The notes: generated from the sequence alone by a model not told the origin. Shown: positions 52,657 through 62,147, counted from the first letter of the stretch. The stretch: DNA of 64,000 bases from Mycolicibacterium mageritense (GCF_010727475.1 NZ_AP022567.1:1-64000), one strand, 5' to 3'. Made by a program: numbers and translations.

Positions 52657-52675
52657 ATTCTCCTATTCTGAGAAC
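52657..52675. promoter_or_regulatory. ATTCTC-N7-GAGAAC operator
   Basis: Eleven of twelve half-site bases match the consensus, with the 7-base spacer. It lies 28 bases before the ATG of the exported-protein gene at 52704, where a repressor would cover the promoter. Confidence 0.55.
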
Positions 52676-52703
52676 GGCACTACCGCACCGGAGGAGTTGT
52701 TGC

Positions 52704-53210
52704 ATGCCGGCAACCAGAAGGATTGCGGCCGCGGCGGTCGTGGCCTCGGCGACGTTGATCGGCCTCGGCGCGGCGCCAGCCGGCGCCGATGAGAACTGGG
52801 GTATCAACGGAACCTACGCCACGTCGGTCAACGGCGATTGGGCGAAGGTCAACGAACGCTATGAAGACCAGCCCTCAGAGCGAGCCACCTGGACGGTGAG
52901 CACCGACTGCATCTCCCCCACCGACTGCGCGGGCACCGTCACCAGTGACCAGGGCTGGTCAGCCCCGATCTACACCGTCAACGGGCTGTACTACGTCAAG
53001 CGCACCGTCCCGGAATGGCGGTTCTGCGCAGACGGCACGCCCATCGAAGGCCTGCAGATCTACAAGCTCTACCCGGTGGGCTTCGACGGCCACGTGGACC
53101 TGTCGTCGAGCGAGTACACCGGCGAACAGCAGACCACCGGCCCCAGTGGATCCTGTGGCCGCAATCAGTGGCCGGCCATCCGGGCACCCTTTTACATGAA
53201 GAAGATCTAG
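52704..53210 (+). CDS. Small exported protein, Mce-neighbour type
   Basis: The protein is 168 residues. The signal peptide ends near APAGADENW. The mature domain has WGINGTYATSVNGDWAKVNE, VSTDCISPTDCAGTVTSDQG, VPEWRFCADGTPIEGLQIYK and GPSGSCGRNQWP, with four Cys that probably pair. Mycobacterial genomes often carry such proteins beside mce or mmp genes. It is convergent with mceF, separated by a strong terminator. Confidence 0.75.
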   Translation: MPATRRIAAAAVVASATLIGLGAAPAGADENWGINGTYATSVNGDWAKVNERYEDQPSERATWTVSTDCISPTDCAGTVTSDQGWSAPIYTVNGLYYVKRTVPEWRFCADGTPIEGLQIYKLYPVGFDGHVDLSSSEYTGEQQTTGPSGSCGRNQWPAIRAPFYMKKI

Positions 53211-53232
53211 CCGAACCGCTTCTACTGCAACG

Positions 53233-53268
53233 GGAACCGGCCACAGGCGCCAGCCTGTGGCCGGTTCC
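53233..53268. terminator. Bidirectional terminator between an exported-protein gene and mceF
   Basis: A perfect 15-bp stem is formed by 53233-53247 and 53254-53268 with a 6-base loop (GGAACCGGCCACAGG arm). The 70-base gap between two convergent stops contains little else. Confidence 0.85.
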
Positions 53269-53280
53269 GTTCGGAGACAA

Positions 53281-55020
53281 CTAGATCGGCATCATGTCCT
53301 GCCATGACGTCACCTTGGTCGTGAGGTTGGCCTGCTTGTAGAGCCTGCCGTCCTGCCCCTGGTACTCACCCGTGCGCGGGTTGTACTTGCTGATCGCCAG
53401 TGACGGTCCGCCCGGCTGACCACCGGAGAATCCCGACGGTGCGAGGACCGGATCCATCGACGTCGGTGGCGCCGAGGGATCGATCGGCGTACCCGCAGGC
53501 GGACCGTGTGGCACCGGTACCTCCCGCGGTAAATCCGCGGGCGGCATCGGAACGGTGTTCAGATCCGGGGCCGGTGGCGGGGCCTGACCCGGGACCGGAG
53601 GTTCGGCGAACGTCACCGGGCCGGGCGGCAGCGCGCCAGGGCCCATCGCCGGGAAGCTGGGCGGCTGCTGTGGTTCCGGCGGCGCAGGCGGCCCCGCCAC
53701 CGCAACCCCTGGTGGCAGCGCTGTACCTTCCAGCGGCCCGAAAGTGTTGTCGTCCAGTTCTACTCGAGAGTCCGGCGCAATCCCCTGCGAGACCAGATTC
53801 GGATCGAAGGGATAGGGGCCGAGGGTGTGCTGACGTTGCGCCAGGGGCTGATACCCATTCGGGTCATTGCACAGTTCTACGGTGGGGGCGCGCTTACCCG
53901 GGTGCTCCATGCAGGGATAGTTGCGGGCACCGCGCACCGCGATCGGAGAATCCTGCGGCAGCTTGCAGTAGATGTTGTCCGGGGTGTCGATGACAGACTC
54001 ATCGGTCGGCGCCCGCCATGCCGACGGCGGCAGAAATCCGACCGTGCACGAGTTCGGATCGCCCAGCCCCAGCGAGAATTCACCGTTGGGCAAACCCGTT
54101 GGGTTGTTGCCAGGAAGGTAGGTCTGGGTCTGGGCCACATACGGCGGGAAGAGCACCAGCACTTGCTCGACCGACGCGTGATAGGTCACCAGCACCTGGC
54201 CCAGCGTGGTCATGTTCGCCAGCAGCACGGGCAGTGTGGGCTTGATCTGATCGAGCAGCCGAGAAGTCTCCTGCGCGAAGCCGGGTCCGTTCTGCAGAAC
54301 CGACCGGAACTGCGCGTCGTCGGTGACCATCTGCCCGGTGATGCCGGCCAGGCTGGCGGCCCAGGTACGGATCGAATCGCCGGTTTGTGCCTGCGCATCG
54401 AGGAATGGACCGGAATCGTCGATCAGCCCGCGGGTCCGGTCGGACACCTTGTTCGCATCGTCGGTGATGGTCGACGCCGAGTCGAGCAGCGATCCGAAAT
54501 CGTAGCCGGTGCCGTTGAACGCGTTGTACGACTCGTCGAGCAGCCGGCTCAGCGAATCCTTCGGGATGGTGTCCACCAGGGCACTGAGCTGATCGAGCAT
54601 CGGTCCGACCTGTTGCGGCACCTCTGTGTTGTCCACCGAGATCACGGAGCCGTCGTGCAGATACGGACCGGAATCAGTGCGCGGCAACAGATCCACGTAC
54701 TGTTCACCGACCGCGGACATGCTGCGGACCGCGGCCTTCAGGTCGGCGGGAACCTTCGGGGAGCGATCCAGCGACAGCGTCGCCTCCGCCCCGTTCGCGG
54801 TCAGATCTACCGCGGTGACCTTACCGATCTGCGAACCACGGTAGGTCACGTTGCCGAACTTGTAGAGCCCACCGGTGCTGGGCAGCTCCAGCTTCACCGT
54901 GATCCGGCCGATGCCGAGGAGTGTCGGAACCTGCATGTAGGCGAACAGCATGACTGCCACGCCCACGATCGATGCGATGGTGAACAGAATCAACTGGGTC
55001 CGGACAAAACGTGTGAGCAT
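53281..55020 (-). CDS. mceF: MceF-type protein
   Basis: The protein is 579 residues. An N-terminal membrane helix (LILFTIASIVGVAVMLFAYM) is followed by the MlaD/Mce domain (about 38-120: RITVKLELPSTGGLYKFGNV, then RGSQIGKVTAVDL). A long helical region follows, then a Pro/Gly-rich tail (about 440-540). Last of six mce genes, it follows mceE directly (TAA then ATG, no gap). Mce proteins form a lipid-conducting tube across the periplasm fed by YrbE permeases. No Mas genes follow it. Confidence 0.93.
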   Translation of the reverse strand: MLTRFVRTQLILFTIASIVGVAVMLFAYMQVPTLLGIGRITVKLELPSTGGLYKFGNVTYRGSQIGKVTAVDLTANGAEATLSLDRSPKVPADLKAAVRSMSAVGEQYVDLLPRTDSGPYLHDGSVISVDNTEVPQQVGPMLDQLSALVDTIPKDSLSRLLDESYNAFNGTGYDFGSLLDSASTITDDANKVSDRTRGLIDDSGPFLDAQAQTGDSIRTWAASLAGITGQMVTDDAQFRSVLQNGPGFAQETSRLLDQIKPTLPVLLANMTTLGQVLVTYHASVEQVLVLFPPYVAQTQTYLPGNNPTGLPNGEFSLGLGDPNSCTVGFLPPSAWRAPTDESVIDTPDNIYCKLPQDSPIAVRGARNYPCMEHPGKRAPTVELCNDPNGYQPLAQRQHTLGPYPFDPNLVSQGIAPDSRVELDDNTFGPLEGTALPPGVAVAGPPAPPEPQQPPSFPAMGPGALPPGPVTFAEPPVPGQAPPPAPDLNTVPMPPADLPREVPVPHGPPAGTPIDPSAPPTSMDPVLAPSGFSGGQPGGPSLAISKYNPRTGEYQGQDGRLYKQANLTTKVTSWQDMMPI

Positions 55021-56391
55021 TTATCCGCCACCCCCTGTCGTCGGAGCTGGTGGATTGGCAGACGAATTGGCTTGAGCCGCATAGGGCCCGGCGAATATCG
55101 GAGGCGCCGATCCCGGTGCGGGCGGAGCGGCCGGCGCAGGTGAACCGGGCAGGGTCAACGGCTCCGGCGGCGCGACGGGCACGATCGGCCCCGCATACGG
55201 TGGTGGTGGCGGGGGCAACGCCTCCTGTCCTCCAGCCGTGTCCACGGGCGCCTCCGCCGGGGGAAACGCGTCTGGCGGTGGCGGATTGACACCGGTCTTG
55301 AGGGGGTCATAGGTGTAGTTCAGCCACGCCGGATCGCCCGGGGCCGGAACCAGCTGGGCGTTCTCCTGCTCCCAGCGGGTTCCGAGCATGAAGCTGCGCT
55401 TGAGCCGCGGAATGGTCAGATCGATGGTGGCGAACAGGTTGAAGTAGTCACCGCGAATGTCCCGATCGATGAAGTTCTGGGTGAACGGATAATGCGCGGC
55501 GAATTCGAGGACGCTGGGCAGTTCCGGTCCCACGTCGGCCAGCGCCGCGAGGGCCGGCTCGAGGTTGCGCAGGTTGCGCACCAGATCGTCCTGCGACTCG
55601 TTGGCCAGTTTGGTGGCCGTGTCGCTGAAGGTTCCGAGTTTCTGCAGGGCGGTGGTCAGCCGGGGCCGTTCCTTGATCAGGACATCCATCGCCGGCGGGA
55701 TCTTCTCCAGGGCACGGGTGATGACGTCGCGCTGACCGGCGAAGGTCGATGCCAGCCGGTTCAGCGATTGAATCGAGTTCACGATGTTGTCGCGTTGCGC
55801 GTCAAGGGTTCCGACGAAGGTGTCCAACCGGGTGAGCAGGTGCCGGAAATCGGTGTCGCGACCGTTGAGGGCGGCGCTGAAGTTGTGGATGATCTCGCCG
55901 GCCTGGCCGAGGCCGCCGCCGTTGACGACGGTGGCCAGCGAGGACAGCGTCTGCTCGGTGGTCGGGTAGGTCGAGGCGTTGTTCAACGGGATCGTCGACC
56001 CCGGCGGCAGGCTGCCCTCCGCGTCTTTCCCGAGCGGCGGGTTGATCGCCAGGTGCATCGAACCCAGGAGACTGGTCTGCCCGATGCTCGCGACCACGTT
56101 GGCCGGCACCACGACGCCCGGCTCCACGGAGAACTCGATGTCGGCATGCCAGTCCCTGACCGACATGCTGCGCACGCTGCCGATCACGACGTCGTTCATC
56201 ATCACGGGTGAATTCGGCTCCAGCGTCGCGACATTGCCGATTTCGACGTGGTACACGCTGGATTCCGGCCCCCGCCCCACGGCACCGGGCAGCGGCAACG
56301 AGTTGACGCCCTGGAACGCGCATCCGCCGGCCGTCAGTGCAACACAGGAGCCCGCGGCGACCGACAACCGCAGCCGTCTTCCGCTGATCAT
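55021..56391 (-). CDS. mceE: MceE-type lipoprotein
   Basis: The protein is 456 residues. The signal peptide ends in the lipobox TAGGC (Cys 24), the usual lipid anchor of MceE. The Mce domain reads SVYHVEIGNVATLEPNSPVM, then MNDVVIGSVRSMSVRDWHAD. A helical stretch follows, and a Pro-rich tail from about 355 (PPPPPYAGP). The ATG overlaps the mceD stop. Confidence 0.93.
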   Translation of the reverse strand: MISGRRLRLSVAAGSCVALTAGGCAFQGVNSLPLPGAVGRGPESSVYHVEIGNVATLEPNSPVMMNDVVIGSVRSMSVRDWHADIEFSVEPGVVVPANVVASIGQTSLLGSMHLAINPPLGKDAEGSLPPGSTIPLNNASTYPTTEQTLSSLATVVNGGGLGQAGEIIHNFSAALNGRDTDFRHLLTRLDTFVGTLDAQRDNIVNSIQSLNRLASTFAGQRDVITRALEKIPPAMDVLIKERPRLTTALQKLGTFSDTATKLANESQDDLVRNLRNLEPALAALADVGPELPSVLEFAAHYPFTQNFIDRDIRGDYFNLFATIDLTIPRLKRSFMLGTRWEQENAQLVPAPGDPAWLNYTYDPLKTGVNPPPPDAFPPAEAPVDTAGGQEALPPPPPPYAGPIVPVAPPEPLTLPGSPAPAAPPAPGSAPPIFAGPYAAQANSSANPPAPTTGGGG

Positions 56392-57881
56392 GCCGGTGGT
56401 GTCCCTTCAGCCGGAGGTGGCGGTGCGGGTGCGTCCGCCGGCGGCGGGCCTGCCGCCGGTTCCAGCGGGGCCTCGGCCGGCAGCGGGCCGGGAGCGGGCC
56501 CCTCGGGCACGCCTGCCGGATTGAGCATGTCGCGCAACGACGACGGCACATTCGGCGGCACTATCGGCGGTGCACCTGGCAGCATCTGCTGGGCACCGGG
56601 CGGCGGCGTGCCCGGCGGCCGGCCCGTGAACGGTGGAGGTGGCTCCGGTCCAGGAACGTAGGCCGACTCCGACGGCGGGATCGGGATGTCGGGCACCTCC
56701 GGTGAGCCACCGCCACCACCCGGTGCCAGGCCGGGTTCCGAATAGACCAGGTTCTCCGGGTTCGCCGACGGTGCCAGGTACGGCGCTACCGGGAACGGCA
56801 TGTTGTTGAAGTTCATCAGTCGCAGCGCCGGGCCGAGGTATTGGGCGCAGAGTTTCGCCGTCTCCGGTGCTGTCGTGTTCTCCACTGCGCCGATGGCGCC
56901 GCAGATGAACTGCACCGGGTTTGAAAAGCCGTGCAACACGAACTGGCCCACCGGGCTGCCGGTGTCGGGGTTGTAGATGTTGTAGGCGTTCACCAACGCG
57001 TTGGGCGTTATGTGCAGCAGGTTCTCCACGTTCAACTTGTTGTCCACGAGGATCTGCGTGACGTTGGCCAGCCGCTGCACCTGTTCGGAGGCCTTGTCCC
57101 GACTGCCCGCGACGAACCGCTGTACCTCGACGACGGCCGTGGACAGGTTCTTCAGCGCAGCATCGAGATCCGAACGACTTCCGTCGATGACGCTGGTCAG
57201 CGTGGCCAACCGGTTTTGGAAGGACACCACCTGCACATTGCTGTCCCGAAGTGCGGTGACGAAGGTCTGCAGGTTCTTGATGATGTCGACGATGTTGCCG
57301 CTGCCCTCGGCGAGGATGCGAGCCACCCCCGACAGCTGGGAGATGGTCTCGCGCAGCTTTTCTCCGTTGCCGTCCATGGCGTTGGCGGCACTGTCGATGA
57401 ACCGGGACACCGACGTGCCGTCCACCCCGTTCTTGGGGCCCAGGTCGGTGGACAACCGCATCAGCTGTTCTTTGACTTCATCCCATTCGACAGGTACCGC
57501 GGTGTGATCGAGGCCGATGACCGCGTTGTCCGCCATCTTGGGGCCGCTTGACCGGTAGGCCGGGGTGAGCTGAACGTACCGCGCCGCGACCAAATTCTGG
57601 GCGACGATCACCGCCTTGGCGTCTTCGGGAATCGGCACGCTCGGGTCGACCTTGAGGACCAGTCTGGCTTGGGTGCCTTCCGGTTTGACGGATTCGATGG
57701 TGCCGACCTTGACGCCGGAGACCCGCACGTCATCACCCGGGTAGATGCCGGTGGCCGAGGTGAACAATGCGGAGATGGTCTTCGGTGCGAAATACAACTG
57801 GCGCACCAGGACTGCCGCACCCGCCACCAGCAGCGCCACCAGGCCCACCGCGAGCCCCGTCGTCACCCGTTTGCGGTTCAT
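56388..57881 (-). CDS. mceD: MceD-type protein
   Basis: The start is ATG 57881, overlapping the mceC stop by one base, giving about 497 residues. The membrane helix TTGLAVGLVALLVAGAAVLV is followed by the Mce domain (ISALFTSATGIYPGDDVRVS, then GVKVGTIESV) and a helical region with repeated hydrophobic heptads. A Pro-rich tail (from about 385) ends PPPAEGTPPA. Confidence 0.93.
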   Translation of the reverse strand: MNRKRVTTGLAVGLVALLVAGAAVLVRQLYFAPKTISALFTSATGIYPGDDVRVSGVKVGTIESVKPEGTQARLVLKVDPSVPIPEDAKAVIVAQNLVAARYVQLTPAYRSSGPKMADNAVIGLDHTAVPVEWDEVKEQLMRLSTDLGPKNGVDGTSVSRFIDSAANAMDGNGEKLRETISQLSGVARILAEGSGNIVDIIKNLQTFVTALRDSNVQVVSFQNRLATLTSVIDGSRSDLDAALKNLSTAVVEVQRFVAGSRDKASEQVQRLANVTQILVDNKLNVENLLHITPNALVNAYNIYNPDTGSPVGQFVLHGFSNPVQFICGAIGAVENTTAPETAKLCAQYLGPALRLMNFNNMPFPVAPYLAPSANPENLVYSEPGLAPGGGGGSPEVPDIPIPPSESAYVPGPEPPPPFTGRPPGTPPPGAQQMLPGAPPIVPPNVPSSLRDMLNPAGVPEGPAPGPLPAEAPLEPAAGPPPADAPAPPPPAEGTPPA

Positions 57882-58966
57882 CAACGCGTTCCCCCGGGAA
57901 TTCCGTTGTAGGGCAACGGTAGTTCGGCACGCGGTCCCACGGTGTCCGGCGGCTGCCCGGCGTTGACACCGCGCCGGAATCCGAACGCGTAGTCCAGGAA
58001 CGGCTGCAGGGCAGCCTGGCTCACCAACAGGTTTGGCACGAAGGCGTTGTAGTACGGACCGTTGGCCAGGGTTTCGGCCTGCGCGAGCCAGAACTTCTTC
58101 ATGTCGGGCAGCATCTTGTTGATGTTGTCGCGGTTCTTCTCGAGAATCTCGGTCACGCGGTTGAGCCGCTCCAGGGTGGGCGCAAGTTCCTGCTCATTGT
58201 CGGCGACCAGCCCGGACAGCTGCTCTGCCACGGCGGACGTGTTGGCCAACAGGTCCACGATCGCCTGGCGCCGGTCGTTGAGCACACCGAGCAGGTCATT
58301 TGCGTTGAGGATCAACGTGTTCAGCTGCTGACTGCGCTGCGACAGGATCCCGGTCATGTCGGCGGCGCTCTTGAGCAGGCCGGCCAGGCTCTCGTTGCGG
58401 CCGTTGATCGATTTCGACAGCCGGCTCAGGCCGTCGAACGTCGGGCCGAGCTTCGGGGCCACCTGATCGATCGTCGCCGCGAGGGTGTCCAGCGACTGGT
58501 TGAGCGACGTGGTGTCGGTACCCGCGGTGTTGGTGGTCAATTCACTGACGGCATCGGTCAGGGAATAGGGCGACGACGTCCTCGACGTCGGGATCACGTC
58601 GGTCGAGCGCAAGGTGCCGCTGCCTTCGGACTCCAACGTGAGCACCCGCTCGCCGAGCAACGACCCGGTGCGAATGTGTGCCGACGTCAGCGAGCCCAGC
58701 TGCTGCTTGCCCTCGGTCGTGAAGGTGATCAACGCATCGCCGTCCTGCAGCGACACATCGGTGACCGAGCCGATCTTTATGCCCGACAGGGTGACGTCGT
58801 TTCCGACGGTGATGCCGCCGGCTTCGGTGAACAACGCGTGATGGCGCACCGACCCGGCCCATTGCGTCAACCGCTCGGGCTGCAGCCCGATGGCGATCAC
58901 GAGCACCATCAGCACCACGCCGATGAAACCGGCCTTGACGAGATTGGATTCGCGGTACTTGAGCAT
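57881..58966 (-). CDS. mceC: MceC-type protein
   Basis: The chosen start is ATG 58966 (MLKYRESNLVKAGFIGVVLM), because it overlaps the mceB stop and begins directly with the membrane helix; 361 residues. The Mce domain reads ALFTEAGGITVGNDVTLSGI, then KIGSVTDVSLQDGD. The helical domain follows with AADMTGILSQRSQQLNTLIL. It lacks the Pro-rich tail of the next three proteins. Confidence 0.93.
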   Translation of the reverse strand: MLKYRESNLVKAGFIGVVLMVLVIAIGLQPERLTQWAGSVRHHALFTEAGGITVGNDVTLSGIKIGSVTDVSLQDGDALITFTTEGKQQLGSLTSAHIRTGSLLGERVLTLESEGSGTLRSTDVIPTSRTSSPYSLTDAVSELTTNTAGTDTTSLNQSLDTLAATIDQVAPKLGPTFDGLSRLSKSINGRNESLAGLLKSAADMTGILSQRSQQLNTLILNANDLLGVLNDRRQAIVDLLANTSAVAEQLSGLVADNEQELAPTLERLNRVTEILEKNRDNINKMLPDMKKFWLAQAETLANGPYYNAFVPNLLVSQAALQPFLDYAFGFRRGVNAGQPPDTVGPRAELPLPYNGIPGGTR

Positions 58967-59991
58967 CAGGGCTCTGCGCACCTCCCGCCTTCTTGCTTGA
59001 GCCAGGGGAAGACTGCGGTCCGGCCCTGGAGGTCGGAGACGCGCAGGTTGATACCGCACACGTAGTACATGATCCAGCTGCCGTACGACCCGAGCCGAGC
59101 CATCTTGCGGTAGTTGTCCGGGCCCTTCTGCAGGCCCCGATCCAACACGGCCTTGTTGTCATCGAGCAAGGGCGCCAACCGGTTCAGCTGGTCGACGGTG
59201 CCGGCCAGCGGCGGGCGTGCCTGGGTGAGCAGGTTCGCAACGGACGCGGTGCCGTTGTCGATCGAGGTGATCGCAGTGCCGATCGGATCGCGGTCCTCCG
59301 ACAGACCGCTGATCAGTTTCTCCAGCCGGTCGATGGTGGCCGAGAACTTGTTGCCGTCCCTGTCGAGCGTGCCCACCACATCGTTGAGGTTGTCGATCAG
59401 CTGCTGGATGACCTCGTTGTTGTCACCCAGGGTGTTGGAGAACGACGAGGTCTTGCTCATCAACGAATCCAGGGTGTCCCCCTGGCCCTGAAAGATGTTG
59501 ACCAGTGACGAGGTCAGCGCGTTGACGTCCTGGGGGTTGAGCCCCTGGATCACCGGACGCAGGCCACCGAGCAGCAGATCCAGGTCCAAGGCACTCTGGG
59601 TGCGGTCCACCGGGATCTGGGAACCCGCTGCCAGCAACCGGGTCGAGTCGGGCGTGTCGAGCAACTCCAGGTAGCGGTCGCCCACCAGGTTCAGGTACCG
59701 CACGGCGGCATTGGTACCGGTGGTCAACGCGACGCTTCGATCAGTGTCGAACTCGACCAGCACCGACTTGTCCGGTTGCAGCGACACACTTTTGACCGTG
59801 CCCACGCGGACGCCTGCGACGCGCACCGAATCCCCGGCCTCCAGCCGCGAGGCATCCTTGAACACCGCCGAGTAGGACGAGTACGTGCCACCGCGATACT
59901 CGGAGAACGTCATGAACAGGAACGCGGTGAGGACCGCCATCACGATCGCGAACGCCCCGAACTTCAGGAATGTGCTTCTGCCGCGGTTCAT
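58966..59991 (-). CDS. mceB: MceB-type protein
   Basis: The protein is 341 residues from ATG 59991. The membrane helix FGAFAIVMAVLTAFLFMTFS is followed by the Mce domain (YSAVFKDASRLEAGDSVRVA, then GVRVGTVKSVSLQPDKSVLV) and a helical rod. The C-terminus carries YYVCGINLRVSD and GGRCAEP, a pair of cysteines common in MceB proteins. The start overlaps the mceA stop by four bases. Confidence 0.93.
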   Translation of the reverse strand: MNRGRSTFLKFGAFAIVMAVLTAFLFMTFSEYRGGTYSSYSAVFKDASRLEAGDSVRVAGVRVGTVKSVSLQPDKSVLVEFDTDRSVALTTGTNAAVRYLNLVGDRYLELLDTPDSTRLLAAGSQIPVDRTQSALDLDLLLGGLRPVIQGLNPQDVNALTSSLVNIFQGQGDTLDSLMSKTSSFSNTLGDNNEVIQQLIDNLNDVVGTLDRDGNKFSATIDRLEKLISGLSEDRDPIGTAITSIDNGTASVANLLTQARPPLAGTVDQLNRLAPLLDDNKAVLDRGLQKGPDNYRKMARLGSYGSWIMYYVCGINLRVSDLQGRTAVFPWLKQEGGRCAEP

Positions 59992-61265
59992 CCCGGTTGT
60001 CCGATCTGTGCGGTGTTGCGCGGCGGGCCGTCGAGCGGCCCGAACAACATCTGCTTGAGACCGTCGGAATTGAGCAGGATGCCCTGGTTGCCGTACTGCC
60101 AGGGGTTGGCATTGGTGTCGGTGACAAGGTATTTCGTCCGGTTGCCGAAGCCGACGTTGGGCAACCCCATGCAGTGTGGTCCACCCTTGGCCGCGACCTT
60201 GGGCAGGTTCTGCGGGTACCGGTAGCGTTCGATGCCCAGCGTGAACGCCAACTGGACAACGATGCCCGGATCCATTGCCGGCGGCTGGTTCTTGACGGTG
60301 ACCATGCCCTGCAGCGCGCATTTGAGCGCAGGCGAGTACTCGTTGAGCAGATCGGTGGTGGGCGCCAGGAGCTCCAAGGTCTTGCTCAACGCCGGCTGAT
60401 TGCCGCCGATGACGTCGTTGCCGACATCGGCCAGGCCGATGGCACTGATGAGAAAGGCGTCGAGATTCTGCTCTTGGTCGACGAGCGTGTCGCTGAGTTT
60501 GTTGGTGTTGTCGACAGTGCGCAACAGATCGGGCGCCGCGTCGCCGTAAGCGCTCGACACCGCAGCCATCGACTCGATGTCGTGCGAGAGATTCGGCAGG
60601 CTCGGTTCGAGCTTGGCCAGCAGGGCCTCGAAGTCGGTGACGGTCTTGCCCATCTTCTCGCCGCGTCCGGAGAACGCGGACGATATGGCGCCGAGGGTCT
60701 CGTTGAGCTTGACGGGGTCGATCTTGTCCAGCACCTGCGTGAGTTGTTGGAACACGGTGTTGATCTCGACGGTGACGTGGTCACCGCGCAGCACCTGCCC
60801 GGGCTGAATGGGTTTGGCAGACGGGTTGTCCGGGGCGGCCAGTTGAACGAACTTGGCCCCGAACACCGTCGAGGACGCGATGTCGACCTTGACGTCCTGG
60901 GGAATCAACTTCATCTGCGCCGGATCCATCGCGAGATGCAGCGCAGCCGTTCCGTCCGGGCGCGACTCGATCGACTCGACCCTGCCGACCTGGACGCCGC
61001 GCATCTTCACCTTGGCGTCCGCGTTCATCACCAGCCCGGCGCGATCGGAGATCACGGTCAGTGGAACCGTTTTGGTGAAGCTGCCGCGGAACAGCGCAAC
61101 GGCCAGCGCGATGATCAGCCCGACCGCGACCACGGTTCCCAGGCCGGCGAGCGGCCTTGCGTAGCCGCGCGCACCGAAGCTGCGGCCGGGACGCGCCGCG
61201 ACGGGTACCGCCGAGGTCGCGGTTTCGGACCGGTGGGCTGGGCCCGGGCCGATGTGTCGTGTCAC
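59988..61265 (-). CDS. mceA: MceA-type protein
   Basis: The protein is 425 residues. A 40-residue basic N-terminal extension precedes the membrane helix (LAGLGTVVAVGLIIALAVAL). The Mce domain reads VPLTVISDRAGLVMNADAKV, then KMRGVQVGRVESI, with a following conserved region EVNTVFQQLTQVLDKIDPVK-like. It is the first mce gene, 15 bases after yrbEB. Which numbered mce locus this corresponds to cannot be told from sequence alone. Confidence 0.93.
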   Translation of the reverse strand: MTRHIGPGPAHRSETATSAVPVAARPGRSFGARGYARPLAGLGTVVAVGLIIALAVALFRGSFTKTVPLTVISDRAGLVMNADAKVKMRGVQVGRVESIESRPDGTAALHLAMDPAQMKLIPQDVKVDIASSTVFGAKFVQLAAPDNPSAKPIQPGQVLRGDHVTVEINTVFQQLTQVLDKIDPVKLNETLGAISSAFSGRGEKMGKTVTDFEALLAKLEPSLPNLSHDIESMAAVSSAYGDAAPDLLRTVDNTNKLSDTLVDQEQNLDAFLISAIGLADVGNDVIGGNQPALSKTLELLAPTTDLLNEYSPALKCALQGMVTVKNQPPAMDPGIVVQLAFTLGIERYRYPQNLPKVAAKGGPHCMGLPNVGFGNRTKYLVTDTNANPWQYGNQGILLNSDGLKQMLFGPLDGPPRNTAQIGQPG

Positions 61266-61280
61266 TGTGTCTCCCGCCCG

Positions 61281-62138
61281 CTAGCCACTCAGGTTGAAGT
61301 TTCCGTTGGAGCCGTACACCGACAGCGACACGAGCAGAGTCACCGACACCACGACGATGAGCGACGTACGCACCGCGTTGCCGACCGCCACCCCGACTCC
61401 GGATGGGCCACCGCTGGCGAAATAGCCGAAATAGGTGTGGATCAGCAGGATGGTGATCGCCATCAACACGGCCTGCAGAAACGACCACAACAGATCGATG
61501 GGGTTGAGGAACGTGTCGAAGTAGTGGTCGTAGAGACCACCGGACTGCCCGAGCAGCACCACGGTGGTGAACTGGGACGCCAGGAACGACAGGATCACCG
61601 CGATCGCGTACAGCGGCGTGATCGCGATCATGCCCGCGACGATCCGCGTGCTCACGAGATATTCGACCGGCCGGATCGCCATCGACTCCAGCGCGTCGAT
61701 CTCCTCGTTGATGCGCATCGCCCCGAGCTGCGCAGTCACACCGGCACCGAACGTCGCGGCCAGTCCGATCCCCGCGACGACGGGTGCTGCGATCCGCACG
61801 TTGATGAAGGCCGACAGGAACCCGGTGAGTGCCTCGATGCCGATGTTGCCCAGCGAGCTGTACCCCTGGATGGCCAGCACACCGCCGGTGGCCAGCGTCA
61901 GGAACCCGACGATCACCACGGTTCCGCCGATCATCGCCAATGTCCCGGCGCCCATCGAGATCTCGGCGATCAGCCGGACGAGCTCCTTGCGGTAGTGCAG
62001 CGCCGCGTGGGGCGTGCCCGCGATGGCCTTGGCGTAGAACAACGTGTGGTCGCCGATGCGGCCCAACAGCGAGACCGGTTTGTTGAACTGCCGGGTCAAC
62101 CGTGGGTACGTGGACCGCAGGATCGTCATGGTTCCCAT
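61281..62138 (-). CDS. yrbEB: YrbEB-type ABC permease
   Basis: The protein is 285 residues with five to six helices (MlaE family). The conserved cytoplasmic signature is AQLGAMRINEEIDALESMAI, followed by RPVEYLVSTRIVAGMIAITP. The EExDALExM block contacts the Mce ATPase MceG, encoded elsewhere in mycobacteria. It partners YrbEA. Confidence 0.94.
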   Translation of the reverse strand: MGTMTILRSTYPRLTRQFNKPVSLLGRIGDHTLFYAKAIAGTPHAALHYRKELVRLIAEISMGAGTLAMIGGTVVIVGFLTLATGGVLAIQGYSSLGNIGIEALTGFLSAFINVRIAAPVVAGIGLAATFGAGVTAQLGAMRINEEIDALESMAIRPVEYLVSTRIVAGMIAITPLYAIAVILSFLASQFTTVVLLGQSGGLYDHYFDTFLNPIDLLWSFLQAVLMAITILLIHTYFGYFASGGPSGVGVAVGNAVRTSLIVVVSVTLLVSLSVYGSNGNFNLSG

Positions 62139-62147
62139 CGCGGCCGC

